64,000 bases of DNA from Lingula anatina (lineage: Eukaryota > Brachiopoda > Lingulata > Lingulida > Lingulidae): the NCBI RefSeq assembly GCF_001039355.2, contig NW_019774848.1, positions 124,001 through 188,000 on the forward strand, read 5' to 3'. The position numbers and the translations under genes were made by a program. Positions 36,784 to 49,819 of the stretch are shown one piece after another (position 1 is the stretch's first letter; the number at the start of each line of letters is the position of its first letter). The notes under the pieces were generated by a model, which had not been told where the DNA came from, searched no databases, and was given only the letters and a program-made list of their open reading frames with translations.

Positions 36784-38787
36784 NGGGGGGGGGGGGGGGG
36801 GGGGGCAGGATGGACATACTTTGATTGCTTTAAGAAGTGACAGCCTACATATATATACCAGTAGTTGTATACAGTAGTGCAAACTGAAGAGAAAAAATCT
36901 GATTTATTGTTCTAGAAGAGATCCGTTTGTATTAGTTACATTAGCAGTGCCTGGATATCCATTCAATTTTGTAGGACAAGGATCAATGTTTTGCAGATAA
37001 TAAAGCCCACTACCTAAATAATCAGACATGCAAGACTGAACTTAGTGAGAGAGGATTTCCCTTGAGTTCTTCACTCTACATTAATGACACACATTTCAGT
37101 CTACATGGGAAACATTTTCAGTCAACTTGTAACAGCTCAAATTAGAACATATTCTACCTTAGCAAACTGATTATCATTTCTAAACATAAGATGCCAATCT
37201 AATCGATTTTGTCCCACTAATGCATTCAACCCATTGCTCATCCCCCTCCCTAAACTTGGATTGCATGTTTTAGACCCTTTATCATAAGATAATTTAGTTC
37301 TTATTAATGACTGGCTATCATTTAGACTGCCATTGTCTTGCTGATCATTTTAGAAGGAAATATGGAGATCTGGTAGCATTTTAAGGTCTTAATTGAGAAA
37401 GTTTTTCAGGACATGTAGATATAAAAAATTTAAAGGATATATGTTATCTAATGCTGATTAAATAACTTTGAGTACTTTCCACTATTTTCACTCAAGTTTG
37501 CCTTAGGTCACTGAAAATTACTCCTTTTTCATTGGAACAGAGGTGGCTTTCTACATTGTAGCTAGTGGCTTTTGAAACCCAGGGTGCTGAATCGTCCCTT
37601 TCAATTAAAAATTGGGGCAAACAGACTGTGGACAGCTGTCAATGACCCAGACATGGCTGGAGAAGAATCTATAAGTGATGTCCATCATCTGATTAATCAA
37701 TTTACGTGTACAACTACGGCAAATCGACCAACTGATTTTTACCCGGTGACTTGATTAGAAATGGGGCTGTAGTACCTTGTATGTATTGATTGGTCAATTA
37801 ACTATTTCCTGTGTTATAAAAGTGATTGATCAAAGTTGTACAGTAATCAGGCCGTCTAAGCCATAGATTTATATATTTTTTTGTTTTTCTGGCTTGGAGA
37901 ACATCTGCACTAAGAATTCTCTTTGCTCATTTTAGCAAATTGTTATGAAGATATGGAAATGGTATTTGCCATTTTATACTAGTCTGATAGAGTTACTCCA
38001 GGAATGATCACAGTCAAGTGTACTGCAGTGTCTGGCAGAGCTCGGTAAATGAGATCAAACTCACTGCAGGTAACTTCCAGCTTCACTGTCAACACTGATC
38101 AATACCTGTTAAGAGCCATCGTCTCAGAGAGGAAACATGGGAGTTAAAAGCTGAAGGGTTTTATGTAAGCTGAGATTTCTATTTGCGCACACTTTTCACT
38201 TTCAGTTCTGAAGTCTAAGCTTGCCTTCAAGTAAAACCCTTCAGAAAATATTTTACTTTTTGTAATTAACATTGTCCAAACCCCACTCTACATTACAACA
38301 TAATAACAATAAAGATAAATAAAATAAAATGGCACAATGTAATAAAACATACTGGTACTTTTAAAAAATCAATAATCAAATGTTCAAAATGCTGATGTTG
38401 GTGCATAGAAAATGGGGGCCAATGTCAGTTACATATGGGTCCTAATGGAATGAGACACATCAAGTATTAACTGCTATTTTATTAATGCTGAACGGAGATA
38501 TGATTGAAATACATCGGGTGATTTCAGTTTTCTTTTATACTTGACTCATCTGGCAGAAAGAGTTGGTTCTATCTCCAGGAAGCCTTATGTTTATAAAGCC
38601 AGACAAATCATCTGATCACTGCTGGGTGCCCATGTAATCCCTGTAGCAACAATTATTAAATGTGTTCACATTGTTTTTTTTTGTTTGTTTGTTTTATCTT
38701 AAATTTATTGGCAAGTTTTATTTGTTATAATCTTGTTAGGATTTACCAAAATTGCTGTAAAAATGCAGGTCAGGTTAAAAAACCATA

Positions 38788-39062
38788 CACTAGTGGGCTT
38801 GATTTGGTCTTAAAGTGCAAATATTAAATTGTCTCCCCTTACACATTCTCCTATTGTGAGCAGAGGTGTCCTCTATTGTGAGGGGAGGTATCCCCCATTG
38901 TGAGGGGAGGAAACTGCTTGACCACTTAAGTAGATGTTAGATCATTTTTGATCTTAAAAGCAGATTCAGTCCATTTTAAGACTACTGCTGTAATGATTAA
39001 GATCGTGTAAGATCACTTGTGAACTTAAATTGCACTTTAAGACCAAATCTAGCCCACTAGTG
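38788..39062. mobile_element. Non-autonomous CACTA-like MITE with empty allele
   Basis: 275 bp with terminal inverted repeats of about 33 bp (38788-38820 and 39030-39062) differing at one base and beginning CACTAGTGGGCT. Flanked by ATA on both sides (38785-38787, 39063-39065). The corresponding place in copy A (near 34315) reads straight through with one ATA. CACTA ends and a 3-bp target duplication fit the CMC/EnSpm superfamily. Interior has three ATTGTGAG-G repeats; no coding capacity. Confidence 0.85.
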
Positions 39063-40739
39063 ATAGTAATTGGACAATACACTGATATAAATGCAATTTT
39101 GTTCTTGACATTTGATAGAAAATGTTAAAAATGTAGTGACTGGACTGTTATGTGGGAAATATGTAAATTTCCATGGACAATTTCCCCTTCAGTCGGTGTT
39201 ATGATTAGAATAAATGAAGCGTAGAACAAATTGACAGATTATTTTACTGTACTACATGAAACACCCTCATTAAATATACTTGCATTTAATCAAGTCCATA
39301 TTTTCTGTATCATAGCTTGCGATCTTTATTATTCAAGACTCCCGTGGATACTTTTCCTCATTTTTTTACACTTAATGTCAGTATATACCTGTACATGTAT
39401 GTGTCAGCTTTGGGGGCTTTTTATACCATATGCATTCATAATACTTTAATTATCAAAATGATACAATGTGCCCATGCTAACCAGTGGGAGAACTGAGACA
39501 AGAGATAGCAGTAGGACAAAGAACATTTATTCCAGATATGCAAATGTGAAAGCCGGCAGCTGGCAAGTGAGGATCAATACAATAGGATACTGAACATATT
39601 CAAGGAGACAAAGCAATAAAATCATTTGAAATTTCCATCTATTTAAACAATTAAGAAAAGCTACAATCCAAATCAATTTGCTTCATATAATCGTATCTGT
39701 TCGTTTCCTAAAGGTTGAATTAATGGCTCATTGTCATCCCTGAGAGCAGAGAATGTTCTGGTGGTGCTCATTCCCCATGGTTGTAGCAGGTTTGGTCAAG
39801 TGGCTTGGAACGCTGGTCAAGCATGTTATGTAGCCATATATTACAGCATTAAGAAACACCAATCGACAGTGCTATAATTAGATAGCGGAATCTCAACATT
39901 CAAAGTTCAGTTATTTAAGAACTGAATATGTTCTAAGTACATTACAAATTGCACACATTTTTAAAAAAGGTTTTGTTTTACATTCATGGAAAAAAAACAG
40001 TATGTACTATTAATAAAATATAAGGGAATTATCACTTTTACCTGTAAAACAATAAGTTTTTCTTGACAATAAAATGTATCATTTTAAAATCTATGACAAT
40101 ATTAAAAATAAGTTATTAAAATACCATGAAAGGCTAAAAAGGAACATTTTTTGCTGCTTTCTGACATTCTATGAACAGTTTTAGAGTTAATTCTTGAGAG
40201 AAATGCTGTTAAATTAAGTGGCTGATAGTTCAAGTACCATTCATTCATTCTCTTTCACATAAATATGGTGCTTCAAATCAAACGGATATACCCTTGTTAT
40301 CAAGAGGGGAGCTTAGACCTGTTATTACTGTGTTCTCTGTGGTTGGTGTCCATATTGACTGTTCCTGGCAGGTATCTTCCTCTGGTCTTATGGAGATCTA
40401 TGTTACTACATGCTGACTGCTCAGAGCCTGTAACTTCCTGTTGTCTTATAAAGAACTTGTATGTTAATTTAAGCTACCTGCAGGCTGCACCTGAACAACA
40501 ACAACAACATGTCTGCAGCAAAAACTGTTCCTTTTGACCTGGAGTGCCTCCACTGAGGTGTAGAGTCTGTTGTACATCACATGTAGCACATCAAGATTTG
40601 TTCACACAAGCCTGGTCCAATTAATATATACTTTCTGGGATGTTCCAAGCTGTTAAAGCTAAAATGAAAAAGAAATGGTTTGACAAAGAGGCCCAAACAT
40701 AGAATCTCAATCAGTTCATGCACACAAGCACATCTCACT

Positions 40740-40841
40740 CCCCTTAGGAAAAAGTCCTATAGGATCCTATTAGATCTTATAAGATCCTTTAGGAAATTGG
40801 GGCAATTTCCTACAGAACCCTATAGGATTTTTTGGTAAGGG
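40740..40841. mobile_element. CCTATAGG-type element, allelic copy
   Basis: Same element as 36004-36105 at the same place in tandem segment copy B, so it predates the split of the two copies. Confidence 0.6.
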
Positions 40842-41516
40842 TCACTGAAAATATTCAATCAATGGACAACATTTAACACCTCATTTCACCATAAAGAAAG
40901 AAAGCGGTAATTAAAAACAATTTACTATTCAATAACACATGCCTTAAGTTTTTTATCTCAATTATCTCAGTAAAAAAATGTTTAATGGAGCTGATGACTT
41001 TACTTGCTGTATTTATATTATATCCATGTATACACAATTAAGGCAGGAAGTCAGTCAAACATTCTGTTGCCATAACTACCATGACACAGTACCTGAAGTG
41101 AAGGAGGTCACATAGCGATCAGTCTTAATGAAACAAAGCGCAGAGACTGGACATGGCGGCCACCAGGACGGCAGTCAGGACAGTACTATAACTGGACACT
41201 GGACCCCCAGGAGCAACGGAGCCCGTTGTATTGTTTTGCTACAACAACAAAATATAACAGTTTTACCAAAATATGTTTTCTGTGATATACTTAAAATTCT
41301 ACAATATGATATAATATTTTCATACCAGTGCATGCACCTCATTAAAATCTGTTACATTTTTACAAAATTATATAATTTTCATTTTTGCCACAACAACAAA
41401 ATAACAGTTTTACCAAAAAATGTATACTGTGATACTGAAAATTCTACAATATTATATATTTTCATACCAGTGCATCCACCTCATTAAAATCTGTTACATT
41501 TTTACAAGTAATATAT

Positions 41517-44099
41517 ATGCTTTTACATGTATCTATAATCATGCAGTACGTGATACACCACTATCATTTAAAGAATATTCAATGAAGACTTACAGAGATC
41601 TCAGAAAGAAATGAAAAAAAAAGTTTTGCATAACTTGCATCTGAGTTTTTTTTTATTAAAATGCTTGCCAGCCACAACTGACAAGTTTACCTAGAAGTTC
41701 ATGGAAGTGAGGGTTTGCAACCAAGTAATAATCAAACCTGAAAATTTTAAAGAGCTGTAAGATATATGTGTGTTTCCAATTAAATTGGGCTGATCTGCCT
41801 TTGGAAGGCTTTCTGGTATCTCACAGCTGTCATTAAAACAAAGGACACCAAGAGTTAACAGACCCCCCCTCCTCTCCCAGCTAGGTGACACCATGGAAAT
41901 ACAATTAGGATGTTAATTGTCATACCTACCTATTTAAGTCAATTCAATTTGCCTGGAAACTGTCTCTAGCTCTGAAGCCAGGCAGTGCATTGATCTTTTT
42001 GCATACTTATATATATACACTGTATATTCATCAATTATTTAAGTGCCTCCTGCTTACTCCATGTATAGTATGACAAAATGTAATGGATTAAAGGCTGTGT
42101 GCCTGTTCAGTGAATTATGAGACAATGAAATTGTAGCTTTAAAAAGACTTCTCCATTAGGTTATCATCATGTATATCAATATAAATTTAGTGCCAGGTAC
42201 ATAAGACTCTTATATATGACTCTGTTCACAAAATGTTATCACTGTCCTCACATCACCCTGCTTTAGAAATACAGTTGTAATAATAGCCAATTATGTCTCG
42301 CCATAGAAAAGGTTTAGCACATACATGGACACTGGTTTTGTTGGCACTGTCATATTATTATTGTTTTGTTATTTGCACACAAGGCCCAAGGCACCGTGTC
42401 TGCCTCAGTAAAAGACATCTGTCTTCTTATCATGTTTTTTTTCCTCTAGGGCTGGCTTTGTAATGTGGAGCCAAATAAAATTTCAAAGGTCAGACAAACA
42501 CTCATAGATATTCCAATCACAGAAAAAATTATTCTGACATTGTATTATTTGCAGATAACACACTAGATTTTGTTTTTGTATCTGAATGGTGTTCTTTTAC
42601 CTGGCTGCCCCAACAATGAACTCGACTGTAAATCTATATTGCTCATCTTATATGTAATCATGTCAACTGAAATGATCTACTTTTTATGCAGACTGAGTAA
42701 CATTTATCTAAAAGCCATCATAGTATACTGTACATGCCCCAGTGAGACAACTTTGCTGTAAGTCACCCAGAAAACAGGAGCTGATCAATATTTTGTGACA
42801 GTTCACTTGGCCCTAGTGTCAGGACCATGTTTTGTTGGGGGTGAGTCACTCCCACTACAAATAAACATGAAAAAGATACATAAAACTTGGAATAGGATAA
42901 GAGCTGGTTTTTATCCTGTACAGTTGCACGCCCATACCAAACAGTTACTGCATAAGTTAAAATACTTTCTAAAACACACCTATAGAAGTTTGTTATTTAA
43001 AATAGACACATTCCTGGTAAAAGCTTTCAGTTTCCTCAAAAAGTACATTTGCCATCTTGTCCTTTTTCAGTAGTTTCGTGGTGTTATCACTCCAGTTTAG
43101 TCTATTGTTCAGTTGGACACCCAGTAATTTATATTCACAGACCTGTTTGACAGTTTTGCCATTAATTTCTATGGGACTTTTACAGTTCTGGTGTCTTCTA
43201 TAGTCTACAGTCTTCTTTTGTTACCTACCATTGGTTAGTGAAACCGTTTTGAAATTAATTTTTTCCATTTGAAATTTGGTTTATTGTTATTATCTCTTAA
43301 GACTTTTTTATCACAAAAATATCCCTATCTATGACGGCCCATGGGGTCTGATGGCAAGCAAAGATTCCAGAATAATTGCAAGTACAGACTTCAGAATAAT
43401 TGTGATAACTGCTGTTTCGGTGGTAAAATGGAATTTATTAAATTTCTATGAGTTGTTTATAATGCATGTTGTTAAATATGAATCTCATACAAATTTAAGT
43501 TATTATTCCTTTAAAAAGTGTCAGAGCATGATGCTACCACTAACCATAATGGGCTATTATCTTGATATAATAAGATTTCTATATATAAACTAAAATATTT
43601 TCGGTAAGATACAGGCCCCCAATTGTGAAGTGAACCAATCTTTTTTTTTTTTTTTTTTTTGAAAAATCTTCTTTTTCCTTTTTTTTTTTACACCAAAATT
43701 ACAAATATTGTAAAATTATAAAATCATAAGAATTATAAAAGTGCACTTTGGACATAATTTCAAATTAAAATGTATAATATATATAATAATATATGCAAAA
43801 TATTTATATAATATGCAAAATATTTTATTAATTACGGCACCCATTGAAATTCATACTGGCGCGCCATCCGATCTTTTCAAAACTTTATTTCATCTCACTT
43901 TATTTCACGAAATCTATCTTTATTTCTAGTAACTGTCATAAAAAAGTATCGCACAAGACACGCGATAATACCTGCCACCATGTATATTGCGCACGAGCGG
44001 AGGTAATATCAACATGCGTATTGCGCACCGCTTTCATTCTATCATACCTGCCAACCAATAAATGAGATGTAAATGAATTAAAGACACTAACATACATAA
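41517..44099. other. Gene-poor AT-rich region
   Basis: No recognised gene. Contains the dead LINE piece at 42970-43230 and T-rich low-complexity sequence at 43640-43690. Confidence 0.5.
42970..43230 (-). mobile_element. Degenerate LINE reverse-transcriptase C-terminal fragment
   Basis: On the minus strand one frame reads VDYRRHQNCKSPIEINGK then VCEYKLLGVQLNNRLNW and NTTKLLKK; after a frameshift it continues QMYFLRKLKAFTRNVSIL. This INGK...YKxLGVxL...W...KK...RLYFLRKL series is the region just after the reverse-transcriptase core of CR1/L2/Rex1-like LINEs. Frameshifts and stops show it is dead. Confidence 0.7.
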
Positions 44100-44343
44100 A
44101 TAAGTATATATACTTACTGCTAAGACATAGACAGTGTTTGTGGCTATTAAAATCACCACAAATAATGCAAGATACAGCTGTCGATACATGTTGTTGTAAG
44201 GCGAGCTAGGTTGTAAAAAGCGCTTTTGTTCCTCACTCTCAGCTCTCAGGTAGCGGTGGCGGGAGGAGAAAGAAGGCGTGTCGGGTGCCACGAATTTCGA
44301 GAATGTTAGAGACTTTAGTGAGAGATATGTCAACCTTGAAAAT
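44100..44343 (-). CDS. Possible first exon encoding a signal peptide (gene not completed)
   Basis: An open minus-strand stretch ends in MYRQLYLALFVVILIATN followed by TVYVLA and then a good GTAAGT donor. That is a textbook signal peptide if translation starts at this inner methionine; the outer methionine at 44343 would instead give an internal membrane segment after about 54 residues. I could not find the following exon downstream (below 44100). It points away from the EF-hand gene. Confidence 0.3.
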
Positions 44344-46081
44344 GTGTACATGAATACTTCATTAGTATTTTCTTGATTTATGACAGCAAAAAAATTGTAT
44401 GAATGCCATACGTCTACGAGAGTTTCCGCATCTGTGCGCTGCTATATTTTACCATTCTTTATTTTTTATCATATCCGGCTGTCAAAATGAAACACGTGCA
44501 GCTTCCTTGTTAGTAAACAATGCTCTCTGATGATCTGACATTGATGCATAAAACAGTAATCTATATTATTCATTAGATAACGTACACAGCAGGCGTTATT
44601 TGACTAGTTCTTCAGAAATGGAAACCTTACAGCTGCAGTCTGTACTGTTAATTTTTGCCCACTAAAATTCACGGAGAGAAGGTTGAAGCTGAAATTAGAA
44701 AATAGCAATTTTTTACTAGGGTGCTGATTACAGGACGCTAGGACGCTGATGCTTTTTGAAAAAATGAGACACAAAATACACAAGCTTTGTGCTTAAGCCT
44801 TCTGGGACACACTTTTACTTTTTACCTTTAAGTATTATTTAAATAAGTATAATAAACTCCACGTCCGTTTTCAAATGTACATGGTAATGTTGATTGTGAC
44901 AAGATGTTATACTGGTATGTACCAGAATATGTGGCACTACTACATTTCAATTGCTTTTTATGTCTGTTGTCTGTTACCTTTTGTCTTTGAGGATTCTGAT
45001 ACATGTAAAATTTATGCTGGAGTCTCTGGGCATATTCTTTGAGCTTTGATTCTTACGTGATCTCACTGTCCTATATATGTTGACATGCTAATAGTAGCTA
45101 CAGGTATAGTTAGGTTATACATCGTGTGTCTTTAACATATGTTATAGGCAAAAATTTCTTTTTGAAATAATTTAAATCTCCCCCTTATAAGCCAGACATG
45201 TCTGCATATGACACACCTTTCAACCCATAGCTGTTTAAAATTTTGTTTTTAGTTCCCATACATTCACCAAATACTTCCAAAGTACGAAGGCCTACCCGAA
45301 TGTTGCCTGAATCAAACATGTGACTCCCAAGAAAATTTTTTCATGTAAAGAGTGGAAAACTTCTTGTTGACATTTCAGTTGGAGAATCATATTCATTAAC
45401 ATTGCTGTTGTGAACATCCACGATATCAAGTGAGTTTTTATATGATATCCAAATGTTACTTATTTTCAAGTTTCACAATTCTATTTCAATTTGATACTGG
45501 TTGTCAAATTACTTATCTGTGATATATTTCTTTTGCTTAATCTGTGTTACGTTAGACCTATACATCGAATGTCAAGAATTAAATTTTAATTTAAATATCT
45601 TTTAAAGTTCAACAAAATATAGAGACTAACACTTATTTAGAGGGAATTTTGGAAGTTATGTGCCTGCTTACACTGCATTGGTTTTCCATTTAATAGTACA
45701 CGTGTGGGTGTAGATTCTCCTTTTCTCTTAAGTCTGACATTGCTTTTTAGAAATAAGCCTTAATCCATCCTTTACAAGTAATACTTAAAATGGAATTTTA
45801 TGTGAATTCAAAATCAACGTGTGTGACAAGCAAAATCTTTAAAAATTGTACATCATTTATACAAATTTTAGAACTAGACATATTACACAGCAGGCATTAA
45901 AACATTTCAGCTAGGGTGATTTGTTAGGTAGATTTTGTCTCTGGCCTTCTATTCACAGAGAAGGTGTGGAAGACATGATAGAGAGTTGATTCTTACTCTT
46001 AGAGATGATTTTAGTTTTCTCAGTGTGCTTTCATGTATTGAGTTGATATCTGAATTCTATTCAAGTACCACAAACTGCAGA

Positions 46082-48842
46082 ATGAAGATGAAGTTAAACA
46101 TGATGATCGTGGGCTTCTGTGTTGTCTCCATGACAACAAAAATGTAAGCACTTGTGGTCATGATCAAATCTCTCTCTCTATCAGTGTATTGCTTTTCGTC
46201 CTTAATTCAGAGGTCTGTTTAAATCTGCTGAGAAGGTTTTAATTTTTTTAATTAGGATGTATTTATGTTCAATGTAGGATGATTTTGAAGTGCACAAATA
46301 TTGTTTCATCACTAAGGATTAATTTATAACATAAAAGATCATTCTGATGATAGTTTCATGAAATGCTACTATTTTGGTTCCTCATCAATGTCCAAGAACA
46401 CAACAAAACCACACTTGCAAATACATTTCAGAAAGATTATTTGAATTTCAGTTGACTTTTTTTAGGGATTGTGTCCCTGTTAATGGTGCGAAGCCTCAGC
46501 TTACAGCGAGAGAGATTGGGACATTGGTCTGCGATGCTACGGACACCAATAACGATGGCATCCTCACTAAACTGGAATGGGTTAGGTCAATGGCTAACAT
46601 GGACCTTGACCGTAAGTTTTAGCATGTCTTGTCTGCAATAGTCATAAGAAGCATAACTTCAGCTGGAATTTGTCACTGAATCTATTATTTAATAAGTTTC
46701 TTACAATAGGCCACACTTTTTTATTTTTATGGATGACATCCTGCGCGCGCACCGATTTTCGCCCGTTCTCCAAAAAAAAAAAAAAAAAAAAAAANATTGA
46801 ATATGCCAGGAAATGAGCTGTCTGCGCATGCGTATTATCGCCAGGTGGAAATGTGGCCGCTTTGCCGACAAATTCATCTCTAGGATTACTTTCAAATAAC
46901 ACGACAATTAAAGTCATAAAGAGAACGGGTGCCGTCGTTTTGCATTGGTATGCCATTGATATTGGGCATGGAGATATCACCTTTTTACAATTGTGCGAAA
47001 GGCTGGCAGCCGCCAGTGATTATCGCCCGAAAAATTTCAGTGACATTCTGTACAAAGCAGCACATAGGCTACCAGGTTCTCTGTAGCGAAAAAAGGGTCG
47101 ACAAGGGCGTCGAGGTATTTGGTGGGCTGAAGGTCGGACAGGCCACCTGACAGTTTGGCCGTGTGAGTCGAAGAAGACAAAATGGCATCGTTCGAAATGA
47201 CCTTTAATAGATTTGGTAGTATTAAACATATCTTTGCATCATTTTTTAAACATTTCTGTGAAGTGTTCAAAATGCTTTAATATTCTGAGAATACAAATAA
47301 AGATACACTGTTTGTTTGATATTTGTTTTATTGATTGCTATACCAACAAAATGCATGAAAAAACCTTAATAGATTTTGTAATAAGAAGTATATCTATTCA
47401 TGACTTTTTTTACATTTCTACAAGTATTCACAATGCTTTAATATTTTGAGAGCATGGATAAAGACATATTGTTAGTTTGATACGTGTTTCTGTGGTAAAA
47501 TTTGTGTTTCCAGCTGTGTACTGACAGCATTCCTTTACTTAAGCAGTATTTTTTTTTTTTTTNNNNNNNNNNNNNNNNNNNNNNNNNNNNNNNNNNNNNN
47601 NNNNNNNNNNNNNNNNNNNNNNTTTTTTTTTTTTTCGCCCTCTCGCACTGATTTTGGGGTACCCAGAGGATGTCATCCATAAAAATAAAAAAGTGTGGCC
47701 ATACCAGAAAATTTAGCATTGCATAAGATAAAGATGTAAACTCATCCATTGTTGTGTGATCTGAAAGAATAATTTCATGAATCGATTGAATGTGAAATTG
47801 AGATTATTGCCAATACCCATTATTCTTTGGGTTTTCAGACAATGATGAAGTCACACAGAGTGAGATGCTGAGATATCTGGTCAAACTGGATAGCAGAATT
47901 CGGCCACTGTGGTCTCGTGCAATATTTGAAACAGGTGATTTAGATAAAGATGGAGTATTGACAGAAGATGATATTATCAAATTTGGGAAACTAGATGCCA
48001 ATGGTGAGTGTTAAATTTCTAATGTCTAACATGGTTCCGTTTCTCAAACAACTGCAGAAGAATGCACTCTTTGCCTAAAAAACAAATACAGTGTTTACAG
48101 TTCAATAAGAATATTAACCATCCATCAAAAACAAAATGTTCCTAAGTGTTTGTAATGACATTAATGACATTGTTTGTAATGACATCTTTTGCACAACAAT
48201 GTGTACCTACTAAGTTTGCTTTCTAATACACCATTCCTGGTGCACAGCTTTCAACCTTAACCTGAACTCAGTGACACATCATTAAACATATATATCAACT
48301 GGAAGTAAATGTATTTGTATACAATATGGCACAATGCATGAAATGACAGTTGTTTATCTTATTCAGGAAATGGGCAAACAGACAAGGATGAATGTATTGA
48401 ATTTTGTGAAAAGGTATAGTTGGTTTTGAATACCATTAATACTATAAAAACAATCGCTCTTTTTAGCTGTTTGAATCAGTCCAGTTGGATATATGTACCT
48501 CTTGTAGTAAAAAATTTTTTTTACCTCTTAAATGTATCTATAAAGGATTAAATACCCAACTTAAACAAAAAATTAATTTTGGGATAATTTTATCTAAACA
48601 ACCACCATTCATTTTTTTTCTGACAGCAAACGTGTTTGACTTGGCTGCCATTAGGTCAGAGTCACAGTTTGAAACCGTTATAGTTCATAGCAACTGAAAG
48701 TCTTCAGTGATATTACAAGCTTATAAATAAATGGGCTTATATTTGTAATGAACAGTATTTCAGAAAATTTGATTAATAATCTGGTTCTACAATATTGTTT
48801 CAATTTAAGATTTTGAAAAAGTACGACCCCACGCTGGAGTAA
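46082..48842 (+). CDS. Small secreted four-EF-hand protein, 5 exons
   Basis: Coding exons: 46082-46143, 46466-46611, 47839-48003, 48367-48413 and 48810-48842; phases close to 150 residues. Exon 1 encodes a basic then hydrophobic leader (MKMKLNMMIVGFCVV), probably a signal peptide. Four loops follow: DTNNDGILTKLE (canonical), DLDHNDEVTQSE (Asp in place of the central Gly), DLDKDGVLTEDD (Asp at position 12) and DANGNGQTDKDE. The C-terminus is CEKILKKYDPTLE. The length and pairing of loops resemble calmodulin-size proteins, but the leader and three cysteines argue for an extracellular or ER-lumen calcium binder. Orthologue not recognised. Intron 2 holds an element of about 1 kb. A polyadenylation signal AATAAA lies at 49137-49142. 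Confidence 0.8.
46709..47700. mobile_element. Element of about 1 kb with 33-bp terminal inverted repeats
   Basis: Ends at 46709-46741 and 47668-47700 are exact inverted repeats beginning GGCCACACTTTTTTATTTTT, flanked by ATA on both sides (46706-46708, 47701-47703). Contains A/T homopolymers, one N (46795), a 60-N gap, GC-rich unique sequence with an 78-codon open frame (46853-47086) of no known family, and two diverged copies of a CAATGCTTTAATATT-containing segment (about 47240-47310 and 47405-47475). A non-autonomous DNA transposon is the simplest reading; no transposase seen. Confidence 0.7.
47563..47622. other. Assembly gap, 60 N, in poly-T
   Basis: N run inside a T homopolymer, within the element of about 1 kb in EF-hand gene intron 2. 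Confidence 0.99.
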
Positions 48843-49285
48843 ACAGCTACCCACAATATTTGCCATAAGTGGTAAGTGCTGAATATGTGACAGCTGTATT
48901 TGGCATATGTATCAATATATAGATAGATATCTGATGAAATATTTACATATGCAGTAGATTAGGTAAAATATATAGTATTAGACTGAACTCCCAAAAGTAA
49001 AAAAACTGGTTTCAGTATTTTTTTTCCTTTTCAGTTCCAGTTTTTAAGAAGACATCATGGCAAAAAAATATAAAGATGAATCATCAGTAGTTTTGAGAAT
49101 GTTTTGTTGAATGCAACAATTCACTGATTATTTCAAAATAAAAACTAGTGTGGTGGCTTAAAGCTGTTTGTTATTATATCCCTTTGTAATTACCCTCATA
49201 GTCAATTATACACTAAGACGATTTGCCAGGATAATTTTGTGCAGTGCAATGTGACAGAGAGCCCTCCAGGATAGATTCTGCTTCA

Positions 49286-49364
49286 CAGAGGCGGATTTAG
49301 AGGGGGGTCCGCTTTGCTGTGGACCCCCCCCCCACCCCTTCAAATAATCTTGGATCCACCCCTG
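49286..49364. mobile_element. Very short TIR element, hAT-like ends, second copy
   Basis: 79 bp from CAGAGGCGGATTTAGAGG to the complement of CAGGGGTGGATCCAAG, with a C-run in the middle; related to 10417-10487. No clear target duplication. It lies downstream of the EF-hand gene. Confidence 0.5.
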
Positions 49365-49819
49365 ATTTAGGAGTCATGAGAGTCATTGGTGTTATTCACG
49401 CTATATAATATGAACGTTTCATGCATCTCTGGAAATAAAAAGTGACTTTCACAGGTAACAAAAATACCCAATGGGCCCCTCCATGTAGTCCCCCTTAGCA
49501 AAATGAAAAGTTTGCAGCAACGAGTTTCCAACAAAAATTTTATTGCTGCTAATATTGCAGTATATTGTAGCAGATGTGTTGCAAATTTGCAAGAAGGAAT
49601 TGCATTTTGCAGCAAAATTGCAGTAAATTTGCTGCCAATTTGCAGCAGGCCTGATATTTTGCTAATCTTGCATCTTCAAAATTGGGCACCCAGATAAATG
49701 TATATATGTAATAATAATTAAAATTTATTTTAAACATGCATTTTATTGAAAATACATGTAACTGAGGCAAAGACCATTCATTCCCTAAACATTCTCATAA
49801 TTACACAAAATTACACTAA

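Larger units (their letters stand above)
36785..41516. repeat. Tandem segment copy B, non-coding (probable unmerged haplotype)
   Basis: Starts with a run of 21 G immediately after the N and follows copy A in order and orientation. It continues past its end into unique sequence (41517 on), as copy A continues from unique sequence on its left. SNP and indel density resembles that between alleles. Confidence 0.78.

Noticed and set aside
46853-47086. 78-codon frame inside the inverted-repeat element as an extra EF-hand gene exon or transposase
   Set aside because: It does not join in phase with the EF-hand exons and shows no transposase motif.
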